NCBI GenBank assembly: GCA_029866205.1
Contig: JARWZT010000024.1
Span: 1-60,619 of the forward strand
Origin: Rhodoferax sp.
Lineage (GTDB): Bacteria > Pseudomonadota > Gammaproteobacteria > Burkholderiales > Burkholderiaceae_C
Length of the DNA: 60,619 nucleotides
Direction: 5' to 3'
Below the pieces are notes generated by a model. The model was not told the DNA's origin, made no database searches, and saw only the letters and a list, made by a program, of their open reading frames with translations. This document shows, one piece after another, positions 19,940 to 29,643 of this stretch. Each line of letters starts with the position of its first letter. Within the stretch, counting starts at the first letter, position 1. The translations under genes and the position numbers were made by a program.

Positions 19940-20803
19940 GTGTCAGACCCTCATCCCGCGCACCCCGCTGAAAAAGAAGACAAGCGCACCTTTCTTCAAC
20001 GCTTGGCCGAATTTATCCACCCCGGCCCCGACTCGGCAGACGAGCTGATCGAAACGCTGGCCGAGGCGGAAGACAACAAAATTATTGGCGCCCAATCGCG
20101 CGCCATGCTTGAAGGTGTGATCCGGATGGCCGACATGACGGCCGGCGACGTGATGGTTGCAGCCACCCGGATGGACCTGATCAACATCCAGTCCTCCATG
20201 GACGAGTTGATGCACACCATCATCGACACCGCACACTCGCGCTTTCCGGTGTACGAGGGTGAGCGTGAGAACATCATCGGCACCCTGATGGCCAAAGACC
20301 TGCTCAAGCTGCAGCGCGCCCCTGAACTCAATATCCGTGCCCTGTTGCGACCGGCGGTGTTTGTGCCGGAGACCAAGGGCCTGAACGATTTGTTGCGCGA
20401 CTTTCGGGGTACCCGCAACCACCTGGCCATCGTGATCGATGAGTTTGGCCGGGTTGCCGGCCTGATCACCATTGAGGATGTGCTGGAACAGATCGTCGGG
20501 GAAATTGAGGACGAATTCGACATCGAAGACGACGACGGTGATATTTTTGCATTGCCCGATGGCGGCTATCGAGTGAATGGCGCCGCTCCCATTGAGCGCA
20601 TCGCAACCGCGTTCAACGTGGACTTGCGCACGCGCGAAGACGCCGACGACTTTGACACCATTGGTGGACTGGTGGCCCATGAAATGGGCCATGTTCCCAA
20701 GCGCGGCGAGCGCCATGCGTTGGCGGGGCTGGAGTTTGTGGTGTTGCACACCAAGGGCGGCGCGGTGCGCTGGTTCAAAGTTTCGCCCGTGGCACCCACG
20801 TGA
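19940..20803 (+). CDS. corC: CorC/HlyC-type CBS-domain transport accessory protein
   Basis: Encodes 287 residues with a GTG start. It has an acidic N-terminus, a CBS pair (about 65-190; MTAGDVMVAATRMDLI, RGTRNHLAIVIDEFGRVAGL, TIEDVLEQIVGEIEDEFD) and a C-terminal CorC_HlyC domain with ALPDGGYRVNGAAPI. Proteins of this class (YbeX/CorC) modulate Mg/Co efflux and ribosome maturation. It overlaps lnt by GTGA, the conserved ybeX-lnt order. Confidence 0.93.
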   Translation: MSDPHPAHPAEKEDKRTFLQRLAEFIHPGPDSADELIETLAEAEDNKIIGAQSRAMLEGVIRMADMTAGDVMVAATRMDLINIQSSMDELMHTIIDTAHSRFPVYEGERENIIGTLMAKDLLKLQRAPELNIRALLRPAVFVPETKGLNDLLRDFRGTRNHLAIVIDEFGRVAGLITIEDVLEQIVGEIEDEFDIEDDDGDIFALPDGGYRVNGAAPIERIATAFNVDLRTREDADDFDTIGGLVAHEMGHVPKRGERHALAGLEFVVLHTKGGAVRWFKVSPVAPT

Positions 20804-22434
20804 TTGGGGGCCGCAGCGCCGTTCAAGGCGCGCAGGCCTTGTATTCAGGGCGTGTAACGGTGGTGCTGGCGGGGGTGCTGCACGCGGTCAGCACCGCCTG
20901 GCCTTTTGATTTTGGTTTTTCCCGGGGTCAAACCTCTTGGCTCTTGCAGTTGGCCGCCATGGCGCTGTTGGGCTGGGTACTGTTGCGCGCCCGCAATGCC
21001 CGCGAGGCTTTTGCGGCGGGTTGGTGCTTTGGCACTGCCGCCCTGGCGTCCACTTTTTGGTGGCTGTTTGTCGCCATGCACACCTACGGTGGCTTGGCCG
21101 CGCCGCTGGCGGTACTGGCCGTGCTGCTGCTGGCCGCCTTGTTGGCCTTGTATTTTGGCGCGGCGTGTGGGCTGTGGTGGCGGCTGACCCAGCGGCATTC
21201 GGCGCAAGCGGCCCTGTTGTTTGGCGTGCTGTGGATGATGGGCGAAATGGCGCGGGGCACTTGGCTGACTGGCTTTGGCTGGGGTGCGGGTGGCTATGCA
21301 CACCTGGATGGACCGCTGGCCTTTTACGCGCCCTGGGTCGGTGTCTACGGGATCACGGGCTTGGCGGCAGGCCTGTCCTTGGGTGCGGCGCAAATGGTGG
21401 CTGCGCTGGCAGGCGTTCGCCCAGTCGCTGACATCAGTGCCCGGGTGCGTGCACGCGCCGGATTGCTAGGGCTTGAGCCTCAGTCAAGCCCGCGCTTCAC
21501 GTGGGGGGTCATGGCCCTGCTCATTGCACTGCCGCTGGCCGCACCCACCCGTTGGAACGATTGGACGCACAGCAGTGGCAGCCTGTCCGTCACGCTGCTG
21601 CAAGGCAATATTGCGCAGAACGAAAAATTTGAGGTGGGCACCGGTGTCGCGCGCGCACTTGTCTGGTACCAGACCGAATTGCTGGGGGCCCGTACGGCGT
21701 TGGTGGTGGCCCCGGAGACAGCGCTTCCAGTGCTACCGCAGCAGCTGCCCGAGGGCTATTGGGAGTCACTGCGTGCGGCCATGGACGCGACTGGTCGTGC
21801 CGCCGTGATTGGTATTCCGCTGGGGGAGGAAACCCAAGGCTATAGCAATTCAGTGCTCGGACTGGTGGGTGGAGTGGGGCGGGTGCTGCGCTACGACAAA
21901 CACCATTTGGTCCCGTTTGGCGAATTTATCCCCCCCTTTTTCCGGTGGTTTACCGCTTTGATGCACATCCCCTTGGGTGATTTCAACCGGGGTGGGTTGG
22001 GGCAAGCCTCGTTTGCGGTGCAGGGTCAGCGCCTGGCGCCCAATATTTGTTACGAAGATTTGTTTGGTGAGGAGCTGGCGGCACGTTTTATGGACGATGC
22101 TTTGGCGCCGACCATTTTTGTCAACGTCAGCAACCTGGGCTGGTTTGGCGACACCGTGGCAATGGACCAACATTTGGCCATCTCGCGCATGCGGGCGCTT
22201 GAATTTCAGCGACCTTTTGTGCGCGCTACCAACACCGGTGCGACCGCGATTCTGGACCATCAGGGGCAGGTCAGCGCATCCCTGGCGCGACTAAAGGCTG
22301 GCGCCTTGGTTGGAGAGGTGCAAGGACGCGAGGGCATCACGCCCTTTGCCCGATGGGCCGCCCGATTTGGCCTGTGGCCGCTGTGGCTGTTGGGCTCGGC
22401 GGTGGTGGTTTGGGCGAGACGTGGTCGCGCCTGA
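20800..22434 (+). CDS. lnt: Apolipoprotein N-acyltransferase
   Basis: Encodes 544 residues with a GTG start overlapping the corC stop. About seven hydrophobic segments form the N-terminal half, plus one at the C-terminus. The nitrilase-like periplasmic domain carries the catalytic triad: Glu306 in APETALPV, Lys367 in YDKHHLVPFGEF and Cys417 in NICYEDLFGEE. The enzyme adds the third acyl chain to bacterial lipoproteins, such as the large one encoded at 42.6-44.8 kb. Confidence 0.97.
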   Translation: MIGGRSAVQGAQALYSGRVTVVLAGVLHAVSTAWPFDFGFSRGQTSWLLQLAAMALLGWVLLRARNAREAFAAGWCFGTAALASTFWWLFVAMHTYGGLAAPLAVLAVLLLAALLALYFGAACGLWWRLTQRHSAQAALLFGVLWMMGEMARGTWLTGFGWGAGGYAHLDGPLAFYAPWVGVYGITGLAAGLSLGAAQMVAALAGVRPVADISARVRARAGLLGLEPQSSPRFTWGVMALLIALPLAAPTRWNDWTHSSGSLSVTLLQGNIAQNEKFEVGTGVARALVWYQTELLGARTALVVAPETALPVLPQQLPEGYWESLRAAMDATGRAAVIGIPLGEETQGYSNSVLGLVGGVGRVLRYDKHHLVPFGEFIPPFFRWFTALMHIPLGDFNRGGLGQASFAVQGQRLAPNICYEDLFGEELAARFMDDALAPTIFVNVSNLGWFGDTVAMDQHLAISRMRALEFQRPFVRATNTGATAILDHQGQVSASLARLKAGALVGEVQGREGITPFARWAARFGLWPLWLLGSAVVVWARRGRA

Positions 22435-22448
22435 GTATGCGCGCAGCC

Positions 22449-24209
22449 TTAGGCCGCCGTCTGCCCCATGCGCACCAGGCGTCCGGGCCTGGCCTCGGTA
22501 ATGTGTCCCAGTAGCTGCACCTGTTCACCTGCCACCCAGGTCGCCACATAGCCCCTGGCACCTTGCAGCAGACGTTTGCCACCCGCCGGCAGGTCACGCA
22601 CCAGCGCGGGTAGTGGAAGGCCCAATTGCGCAGGGTCAATGGCGTTCAGGTCGGCACGCATGCCGGGGGCAATCACGCCGCGGTCTTGCAGGCCAAGGTA
22701 GCGCGCGTTGCGCCGCGTCATCATTTCAACCGCCTGTTGCAGCGGCATATTTTGGGTGCCTTCCTGTGCGACCCAGTGGCTCAGCATGAAGGTGCTGAAG
22801 CTGGCATCGCACACGGTGCCCACGTGGGCGCCGGCATCGCTCAGGCCGCTCAGTGCCCGGGGGTGTTCCAACATTTCGCGGACCGTGGCCAGCGAACCGT
22901 CGTTGTAATTGAAGATGGGAAAGTAGATCAAACCCTCGCCGCCACCCGCACACAGGTAGTCGTAGATTGCCTCCAGCGCCGAGGTGCCCTGCTGGCGCGC
23001 CCGCACGTAAAAGCTTTGCATCACTGATGGTGCGTAGTCGGGCTGCTGCGCCAGCGCAAACATACGCCCGCTGATGCGCTCAATCTGGCCCAGCAAGATA
23101 TCCACCAAGGGTGGCACCGCGCTTCCGTCCCCGGCCAGCGGCTCCGATGGTTGCGCCAGGATGCGCGCCTTGCGTTCAGGCTCTCGCAGGGCGGCGGCGC
23201 GCTCGGCCAGCGGCAGATGCGCCACTTCTTTGTATCCCGGAAATCCCATAAAGGGATGAAAACTGGCCTCAAAGCCGGTAATCACACCAATGCCGCGCGC
23301 TGCTGTCTGCAAGTACAGCGGCAAGCCAGCCGCCACGGCGGCCTCTACGCGCGTCTGGATTTGGCGGAACTGTTCACCGCCGGGGTCGCGTTGCAGCCAG
23401 GTCAGGGAAAGCGGCCGCGCACTGGAGCGTGCCAGCGCTTCCACCAAGTCAAATTCGGCGTCAAACTGGCCTGGCCCCTGGAGCAAGTTGTAGTCACTCA
23501 CCACCTGCACCACTCCATGGTCCAGGCCCGCAAAGGCCTGCGCAAGTCCGGTGAGCTCTTGCAGGCTGGCATTGGCCGCAGGGGTGTCTTTGCCCTCGGC
23601 CGTGCGGTGGTTGTCGCTGCGTCCGGTGCTCAGGCCCGCCGCCCCGGCTTTGAGCGCTTCCCGCAGCAAGGCGCGCATGTCGTCAATGTCGGCAGGCGTT
23701 GCGGCGGTGTGGGCCAGTGCGCGTTCGCCCATCACATACATGCGCAGTGGGTCGTGCGGCACCTGTACCAGGTAGTCCAGGCTGCGTGGCGTAGCGGCCA
23801 AGGCGTCCATGTACTGCGGAAAACTCTCCCAGTTCCAGCGAATCCCCTCGTGCAGGGCCGCGCCAGGAATGTCTTCTACGCCTTCCATCAGTTTGACGAG
23901 GTCGTCTTCATGGCCCGGGCGCACCGGCGCAAAGCCCACGCCGCAGTTGCCCATGACCACGGTGGTTACACCGTGGTAGATGCTGGGGGTAAAGCAGTCG
24001 TCCCAGGTGGCCTGCCCGTCATAGTGGGTGTGGATGTCAATAAAACCCGGGGTGATCCACAGACCCTGGGCCTGCAGTGTTTGCCGGGCGGGCGTGGTGA
24101 TGTCGCCCACTTCCACGATGTGCCCATCGCGCACGCCCACATCGGCCACACGCGGCGCAGCACCGGTGCCGTCGACCACGGTGCCGCCCTTAATCAGCCA
24201 GTCGAGCAT
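22449..24209 (-). CDS. N-acyl-D-amino-acid deacylase family amidohydrolase
   Basis: Encodes 586 residues. It begins with the amidohydrolase cradle strand MLDWLIKGGTVVDGTG and the metal motif PGFIDIHTHYDGQATWD. The later SDAGAHVGTVCDAS supplies the conserved Asp. The layout and length fit the D-aminoacylase (COG3653) family, but the acyl substrate cannot be deduced. Its start overlaps the end of the upstream BASS-transporter gene by 20 nt, so the two are co-transcribed and the transporter may import its substrate. It converges with lnt, leaving 14 nt. Confidence 0.88.
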   Translation of the reverse strand: MLDWLIKGGTVVDGTGAAPRVADVGVRDGHIVEVGDITTPARQTLQAQGLWITPGFIDIHTHYDGQATWDDCFTPSIYHGVTTVVMGNCGVGFAPVRPGHEDDLVKLMEGVEDIPGAALHEGIRWNWESFPQYMDALAATPRSLDYLVQVPHDPLRMYVMGERALAHTAATPADIDDMRALLREALKAGAAGLSTGRSDNHRTAEGKDTPAANASLQELTGLAQAFAGLDHGVVQVVSDYNLLQGPGQFDAEFDLVEALARSSARPLSLTWLQRDPGGEQFRQIQTRVEAAVAAGLPLYLQTAARGIGVITGFEASFHPFMGFPGYKEVAHLPLAERAAALREPERKARILAQPSEPLAGDGSAVPPLVDILLGQIERISGRMFALAQQPDYAPSVMQSFYVRARQQGTSALEAIYDYLCAGGGEGLIYFPIFNYNDGSLATVREMLEHPRALSGLSDAGAHVGTVCDASFSTFMLSHWVAQEGTQNMPLQQAVEMMTRRNARYLGLQDRGVIAPGMRADLNAIDPAQLGLPLPALVRDLPAGGKRLLQGARGYVATWVAGEQVQLLGHITEARPGRLVRMGQTAA

Positions 24210-25065
24210 CTTTGCGTCTCCAAATCAGTGCCAGCGTCATGCCGCTGATGATGTGCCATATGCCCCACAGGCTGGCCAGAGTGACCATTCCCAGGTCGCT
24301 GTTGAATTGCAGGGCAATGATTCCCAACGCCAGGCCCGAGTTCTGCATGCCGCCCTCAATCACCACAGCGCGGCGGTCGCGCTCGCTCACCCGCATCACC
24401 CAGGCGGTCATCCAGCCAAAGGCCAGGCCACTGGCGTTGTGCAAGAACACAATCAACAGCAGGGGCAAAAGTCCCAGCGTGAGCAACTGGCGTTCCTTGA
24501 TCAGGCCGGCCACGATAAACAGTACCAGCGCGCCCACCGCAAAGTTGCCCAGCGGCTTGCGGATGCGCTCCGTGAGCGTGGGCAGGCGGTGCGAGGCGGC
24601 CAGTCCCAGCGCCATGGGCACCGCCAACAACAGTAACAGGCTCCACCAGATACCGGCTGGGTCAATCGCCAGCGTTTGCAGCCAAGCGGCGGTGTTGGGG
24701 TTGGTCGCCACCATCCAGCTGAAGTTAAACGGTGTGGCAAACAGCGCAATCACGCTGGCCACCGCTGAGATGCTGACCGACAGCGCCGTATTGCCCCGGC
24801 CAAAGTGCGTGACCACGTTGCTCAGGCTGCCACCGGGGCAGGCCGCTACCAAAATCATGGCGGCCTCAATGTTGGAGGGTAAGTCGAGTGCCATCGTGGC
24901 CAGCCAGGTCCCCACCGGCAACCAGACGAACTGCGGAATCAGGCCACAAATCACCGCCTTGGGTGCCTGCGCCACGCGGCGAAAGTCGTCCACGCGCAAT
25001 TCCAGCGCCACTGAAAACACCATGGTCGCCAGGACCAGACCCAAAACCAGTTGTTGTATGCCCAT
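24190..25065 (-). CDS. BASS family (bile acid:sodium symporter-like) transporter
   Basis: Encodes 291 residues. About nine membrane segments are visible. Family-typical stretches are ELRVDDFRRV near the start, ACPGGSLSNVVTHFGRGNTALSVS (the conserved CPGG-SN region) and EGGMQNSGLALGI late in the protein. It would import an organic anion. ATG 25065 was chosen because it follows a strong GGAGGA site; the frame is open further upstream without family similarity. It forms an operon with the amidohydrolase gene. Confidence 0.9.
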   Translation of the reverse strand: MGIQQLVLGLVLATMVFSVALELRVDDFRRVAQAPKAVICGLIPQFVWLPVGTWLATMALDLPSNIEAAMILVAACPGGSLSNVVTHFGRGNTALSVSISAVASVIALFATPFNFSWMVATNPNTAAWLQTLAIDPAGIWWSLLLLLAVPMALGLAASHRLPTLTERIRKPLGNFAVGALVLFIVAGLIKERQLLTLGLLPLLLIVFLHNASGLAFGWMTAWVMRVSERDRRAVVIEGGMQNSGLALGIIALQFNSDLGMVTLASLWGIWHIISGMTLALIWRRKDARLAD

Positions 25066-25188
25066 CGATTCCTCCGAGGGGAAAAGGATAGCCGAGCCAA
25101 TGGCCTCTAAAATCAAGGGTTTACGCGCACAGCGGCGACTTTGTCGCCCCGGCAAGGACCGATGCGCGGCACCTCAGACTTCCCGCCC

Positions 25189-26139
25189 ATGAAGACATTC
25201 CAGCAAATCATCTTGACGCTCCAGTCCTATTGGGACGCCCAGGGCTGCGCCCTTTTACAGCCTTACGACATGGAAGTGGGTGCCGGCACCTCGCACACAG
25301 CGACTTTTTTGCGCGCCATTGGCCCTGAGCCCTGGAGGGCCGCTTACGTGCAACCGAGCCGCCGCCCCAAAGACGGCCGCTATGGCGAAAACCCCAACCG
25401 TCTTCAGCACTACTACCAATACCAGGTGGTGATGAAGCCAGCGCCGGCCAATATCCTGGACCTGTACTTGGGTTCGCTAGAGGCGCTGGGCTTCGATCTG
25501 AAGCAAAACGACATCCGCTTTGTGGAAGACGATTGGGAAAACCCCACCTTGGGCGCCTGGGGCCTGGGTTGGGAAGTTTGGCTCAATGGCATGGAGGTGA
25601 CGCAATTCACCTATTTCCAGCAGGTCGGCGGCATTGACTGCAAGCCCGTCACCGGCGAGATTACCTACGGCCTGGAGCGACTGGCCATGTATTTGCAAGG
25701 CGTGGACAACGTCTATGACCTGGTGTGGACCGACACCGGCGCCGCATCGCATGCCGACGGCGAGCGTGGGGGCAAGATTTTTTACGGCGACGTCTACAAA
25801 CAAAACGAGGTGGAGCAGTCCACCTACAACTTTGAGCACAGCGACACCGACTTTTTGTTCACCGCATTTACCGCGCACGAAAAGCAGGCCAAGCATTTGA
25901 TTGAAGTGGCGCTGGCGCTGCCGGCCTACGAGCAGGTCCTCAAGGCGGCACACAGCTTCAACCTGCTGGATGCGCGTGGAGCCATCAGCGTGACCGAGCG
26001 TGCTGCCTTTATGGGCCGCATCCGCAATCTGTCGCGTGGCGTGGCCCAGTGCTACCTTGAAAGCCGCGAGCGCCTGGGCTTTCCCATGGCGCCGCGAGAG
26101 TGGATTGCGCAATTGCCCAAAAAAGCCGCTCAGGCATAA
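25189..26139 (+). CDS. glyQ: Glycine-tRNA ligase alpha subunit
   Basis: Encodes 316 residues. The start [20 protein letters not shown] and the block [20 protein letters not shown] are highly conserved in GlyQ, the catalytic class II subunit. An alternative ATG at 25162 would add nine residues not usual in the family. It is followed 17 nt later by glyS and forms the bacterial alpha2beta2 enzyme. Confidence 0.97.
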   Translation: MKTFQQIILTLQSYWDAQGCALLQPYDMEVGAGTSHTATFLRAIGPEPWRAAYVQPSRRPKDGRYGENPNRLQHYYQYQVVMKPAPANILDLYLGSLEALGFDLKQNDIRFVEDDWENPTLGAWGLGWEVWLNGMEVTQFTYFQQVGGIDCKPVTGEITYGLERLAMYLQGVDNVYDLVWTDTGAASHADGERGGKIFYGDVYKQNEVEQSTYNFEHSDTDFLFTAFTAHEKQAKHLIEVALALPAYEQVLKAAHSFNLLDARGAISVTERAAFMGRIRNLSRGVAQCYLESRERLGFPMAPREWIAQLPKKAAQA

Positions 26140-26156
26140 AGGCAGGAACCCCGAAC

Positions 26157-28271
26157 ATGACTACCCAGAATCTGCTTGTTGAATTGTTGGTGGAAGAGCT
26201 GCCGCCAAAGGCACTCAAGAAACTTGGCGATGCGTTTGCCAGCGTGCTGGCCGACAGCCTGAAAGCCCAAGGCCTGGCCGGTGCCAACGCAACGGTGTCC
26301 GACTTTGCCTCGCCCCGCCGCTTGGCGGTGCAGGTGAGCGCCGTGAGCGCACAGGCCGCAGACAAAGCCGTTTCACAAAAGCTGATGCCGGTGGCGGTGG
26401 GCCTGGACGGCTCTGGCAACGCGACGCCCGCCTTGTTGAAAAAGTTGCAAGCCTTGGGCGCTGATGCGTCTGTGGTGCCCAGCCTGAAGCGCGCCATGGA
26501 CGGCAAGGCCGAAGCCCTGTTTTTTGAGAGCACGGTGCGCGGCGCCACTTTGGCCGAAGGTTTGCAAAAAGCGCTGACCGAGGCGATTGCCAAGCTGCCC
26601 ATCCCCAAAGTCATGAGCTACCAGTTGGAGCGCGACTGTGAGCTGCCGGGGTGGAGTACGGTGAGCTTTGTGCGTCCTGCCCATGGGCTGGTGGCTTTGC
26701 ATGGCAGCACCGTGGTATCCGTCACGGCGCTGGGTCTGACGGCGGGGAGCACGACACAGGGCCACCGCTTTGAGGCGGCGAAGGCACCCGTGGTGCTGGC
26801 CCACGCCGATGACTACGCCGCCACGCTGGCCCGCGATGGTGCGGTGATCGCGAGCTTTGATGCGCGCCGTGCGGAGATCGCACGCCAGTTGCAGGCAGCA
26901 GCGACCGCGCTGGGTGCCCAAGCCGTGGACGACGAGGTGCTGTTGGACGAGGTGACTGCGCTGGTGGAACGCCCCAACGTGCTGACTTGCAGCTTTGAGC
27001 CGGTCTTTTTGCAAGTACCCCAAGAGTGCCTGATTCTGACCATGAAGGCGAACCAAAAATACTTTCCGCTACTCGATGCCGCAGGCAAGCTGAGCAACCG
27101 GTTTCTGATCGTCAGCAACATCAGCCCGGCGGACCCCCGCGCCGTGATTGGCGGCAACGAGCGCGTGGTGCGCCCGCGCCTGGCGGATGCCCAGTTTTTC
27201 TATGACCAGGACCGCAAAAAGTCGCTGGAGTCGCGTGTCGAGGGCCTCTCCAAGGTCGTGTACCACAACAAACTTGGCAGCCAGGGCGAGCGCATGGAGC
27301 GGGTCTGCGCCATTGCCCGTGCCATCGGCCAGCAGCTCGGTGGCGACGCGCTGGCCGACCAGGCCGCGCAGGCGGCGCGCCTGGCCAAGACCGATTTGCT
27401 GACCGATATGGTGGGTGAATTTCCTGAGCTGCAAGGCACTATGGGCGGCTACTACGCGCGCCATGACGGCCTGAGCGATGCGATCGCCGACGCCATTGAA
27501 GACCACTATAAACCCCGATTTGCCGGTGACAGTCTGCCGCGCAACGAGGTGGGCCTGGTGGTCGCGCTGGCCGACAAGCTGGAGACGCTGGTGGGCATGT
27601 TCGGCATTGGCAACTTGCCTACCGGCGACAAAGATCCGTTTGCGCTGCGTCGCCACGCGCTGGGCTTGATTCGGATGCTGACCGAGCGCGACTTGGCGCT
27701 CGACGTGACCGCTACCCTGCACAGTGCGGTGCCGGTGTTTGGCGCGCTGGTGGTGGATCCGACCGCAGCTCTGGCCGATTTCATCTACGACCGCTTGGCG
27801 GGCAACCTGCGTGAGCAAGGCTACAGTGCCCAGGAAGTAGACGCGGTGTTGGCCTTGCGCCCCCAAAGGTTGGGCGATGTGGGCAAACGCTTGCTGGCGG
27901 TGCGCGCTTTTGCCGCCCTGCCGGAGAGCCCTGCCTTGGCAGCCGCCAACAAACGTATTGGCAACATCCTGAAAAAAACCGATGCGGTGGACGCCCACGT
28001 CAGCACCCTGCTGCTGCAGGAAGTGGCCGAAAAAGACCTCTTTACTGCCATGCAAACCGTGCTGCCGCAGGCCAACGCGCTGTTCGAGGCGGGCGACTAC
28101 ACCGCCAGCCTGAAAGCTTTGGCCGCCTTGCGTGCGCCGGTCGACGCGTTTTTTGATGGCGTCATGGTCAATGCCGAAGCCCTCGATCTGCGTCTGAACC
28201 GCCTGGGCTTGTTGCAAAGCCTGCATGTCGCCATGAACCGCGTGGCTGACCTGTCCAAGCTGGCGGCCTAG
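26157..28271 (+). CDS. glyS: Glycine-tRNA ligase beta subunit
   Basis: Encodes 704 residues. It begins TTQNLLVELLVEELPPKAL, the classical GlyS start, and contains FLQVPQECLILTMKANQKYF and the HD-like region. It supplies tRNA binding to the alpha2beta2 synthetase. GGCAGGAA precedes ATG 26157. The stop lies 20 nt before gmhB. Confidence 0.97.
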   Translation: MTTQNLLVELLVEELPPKALKKLGDAFASVLADSLKAQGLAGANATVSDFASPRRLAVQVSAVSAQAADKAVSQKLMPVAVGLDGSGNATPALLKKLQALGADASVVPSLKRAMDGKAEALFFESTVRGATLAEGLQKALTEAIAKLPIPKVMSYQLERDCELPGWSTVSFVRPAHGLVALHGSTVVSVTALGLTAGSTTQGHRFEAAKAPVVLAHADDYAATLARDGAVIASFDARRAEIARQLQAAATALGAQAVDDEVLLDEVTALVERPNVLTCSFEPVFLQVPQECLILTMKANQKYFPLLDAAGKLSNRFLIVSNISPADPRAVIGGNERVVRPRLADAQFFYDQDRKKSLESRVEGLSKVVYHNKLGSQGERMERVCAIARAIGQQLGGDALADQAAQAARLAKTDLLTDMVGEFPELQGTMGGYYARHDGLSDAIADAIEDHYKPRFAGDSLPRNEVGLVVALADKLETLVGMFGIGNLPTGDKDPFALRRHALGLIRMLTERDLALDVTATLHSAVPVFGALVVDPTAALADFIYDRLAGNLREQGYSAQEVDAVLALRPQRLGDVGKRLLAVRAFAALPESPALAAANKRIGNILKKTDAVDAHVSTLLLQEVAEKDLFTAMQTVLPQANALFEAGDYTASLKALAALRAPVDAFFDGVMVNAEALDLRLNRLGLLQSLHVAMNRVADLSKLAA

Positions 28272-28291
28272 GCTTATCCATGGGCCAAACC

Positions 28292-28840
28292 ATGAAACTT
28301 TGCATCCTGGACCGCGACGGCACCATCAATGAAGACCGCGACGACTTCGTCAAGTCGGCCGCAGAGTGGCAGCCCATGCCGGGCGCGCTGGAGGCCATTG
28401 CCCGTATCAACCACGCCGGTTGGCACGTGGTGATTGCCAGCAACCAGTCGGGCCTGGGCCGGGGGCTTTTTGATGTGGTGGCGCTCAACGCCATCCACGC
28501 CAAGATGCACCGCATGCTGGCGGCGGTGGGTGGCCGGGTGGACGCCGTGTTTTATTGTCCGCACGCGCCTGAAGAGGCCTGCACTTGCCGCAAGCCTGCA
28601 CCAGGTTTGTTCACGCAGATTGCCGAACGCTATGGCGTGGCGTTGACAGGCATGCCCGCGGTGGGAGATTCAGCGCGTGATCTGGTCGCCGCACAAGCCG
28701 TGGGCTGCATGCCGCACGCGGTACTGACCGGCAAAGCGGCGGGTTACCGTGACCAGCCGCTGCCCAGTAGCTATCCGGCGCACACCGTGGTGCACGCCGA
28801 TTTGGCGGCGTTTGCCGACTACCTGGTCGCCCAGGCCTAG
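28292..28840 (+). CDS. gmhB: D-glycero-D-manno-heptose-1,7-bisphosphate 7-phosphatase
   Basis: Encodes 182 residues. This HAD-family phosphatase makes the ADP-heptose precursor of lipopolysaccharide inner core. The HAD nucleophile motif is LDRDGTINED. The structural zinc loop CPHAPEEACTCRKPAPGLF is diagnostic for GmhB. MVGDSARD-like motif III is present as VGDSARDL. ATG 28280, four codons upstream, is also possible. It sits in the common glyQ-glyS-gmhB-plsC series. Confidence 0.93.
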   Translation: MKLCILDRDGTINEDRDDFVKSAAEWQPMPGALEAIARINHAGWHVVIASNQSGLGRGLFDVVALNAIHAKMHRMLAAVGGRVDAVFYCPHAPEEACTCRKPAPGLFTQIAERYGVALTGMPAVGDSARDLVAAQAVGCMPHAVLTGKAAGYRDQPLPSSYPAHTVVHADLAAFADYLVAQA

Positions 28841-28891
28841 GGCAGACGGCTCGTCCGTACGGCTCCCTTCCCACCTACAAGGCCATCCGCC

Positions 28892-29632
28892 ATGCCGTTG
28901 ATACGCTCAGTTTTGCACATGCTCTGGATGGTGGTGACGGTGATTCCCTGGGCCATCGTGCTGTTGATCGTGTCGATCTTTGTGCGCGGTGACCGCTTGT
29001 GGGCCGTGGCAGCGGGCTGGCTGCGCTGTGCCATTTGGGGGGCACGCGTGATTTTGGGCATTCGGGTCCGCGTGAGCGGTATGGAGCACTTGCCATTGGG
29101 CAAGAACAGCGGAGCGATTTTGTTGGTCAAACACCAGTCCACGCTGGAGACGTTTTTACTGCCCGCATTAATGCCGCATCCACTGGCTTTTGTTTTCAAG
29201 AAAGAGCTGCTGTACGTGCCGTTTTTTGGCTGGTCCATGGCGCGGCTGGACATGATTCACATTGACCGCAGCCTGCGCGCCCGTGCCTTTGCCAAGGTGG
29301 TATCGCAGGGTAAAGAACTGCTGGCGCGTGGCGTCTGGGTCATCATGTTCCCGGAAGGTACGCGTATTGCCCGCGGTGAGCGCGGCGAATACAAATCGGG
29401 CGGCACGCGCTTGGCGATTCAGACCGGCGCGCCGGTGTTTCCGATCGCTGTGAGTTCGGCCAAATGCTGGCCTCGCAAGGCCTTTGTCAAATATCCCGGC
29501 GTGGTGGACGTGTCGATTGGCCCGGCCATTTCTGGCGAAGGCCGCCGGCCTGAAGAAATGATGCGCGAGGTCGAAGCGTGGATCGAGACTGAAATGCACC
29601 GGCTCGACCCCGAGGCCTACGCGGTGACCTGA
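28892..29632 (+). CDS. plsC: 1-acyl-sn-glycerol-3-phosphate acyltransferase
   Basis: Encodes 246 residues. It makes phosphatidic acid at the inner membrane. An N-terminal membrane segment (about 8-30) is followed by the acyltransferase motifs: block I KHQSTLETF, block II region FGWSMARLDMIHIDRS and block III FPEGTRIARGE. Block I is HX4E in place of the textbook HX4D. From memory the Glu form is common in betaproteobacterial PlsC, so activity is expected. Confidence 0.93.
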   Translation: MPLIRSVLHMLWMVVTVIPWAIVLLIVSIFVRGDRLWAVAAGWLRCAIWGARVILGIRVRVSGMEHLPLGKNSGAILLVKHQSTLETFLLPALMPHPLAFVFKKELLYVPFFGWSMARLDMIHIDRSLRARAFAKVVSQGKELLARGVWVIMFPEGTRIARGERGEYKSGGTRLAIQTGAPVFPIAVSSAKCWPRKAFVKYPGVVDVSIGPAISGEGRRPEEMMREVEAWIETEMHRLDPEAYAVT

Positions 29633-29643
29633 TCGCGTGTGCC

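Noticed and set aside
28892..29632. plsC block I HX4E as an inactivating change
   Set aside because: All other motifs are intact, and the Glu form is, to my memory, usual in betaproteobacterial PlsC.
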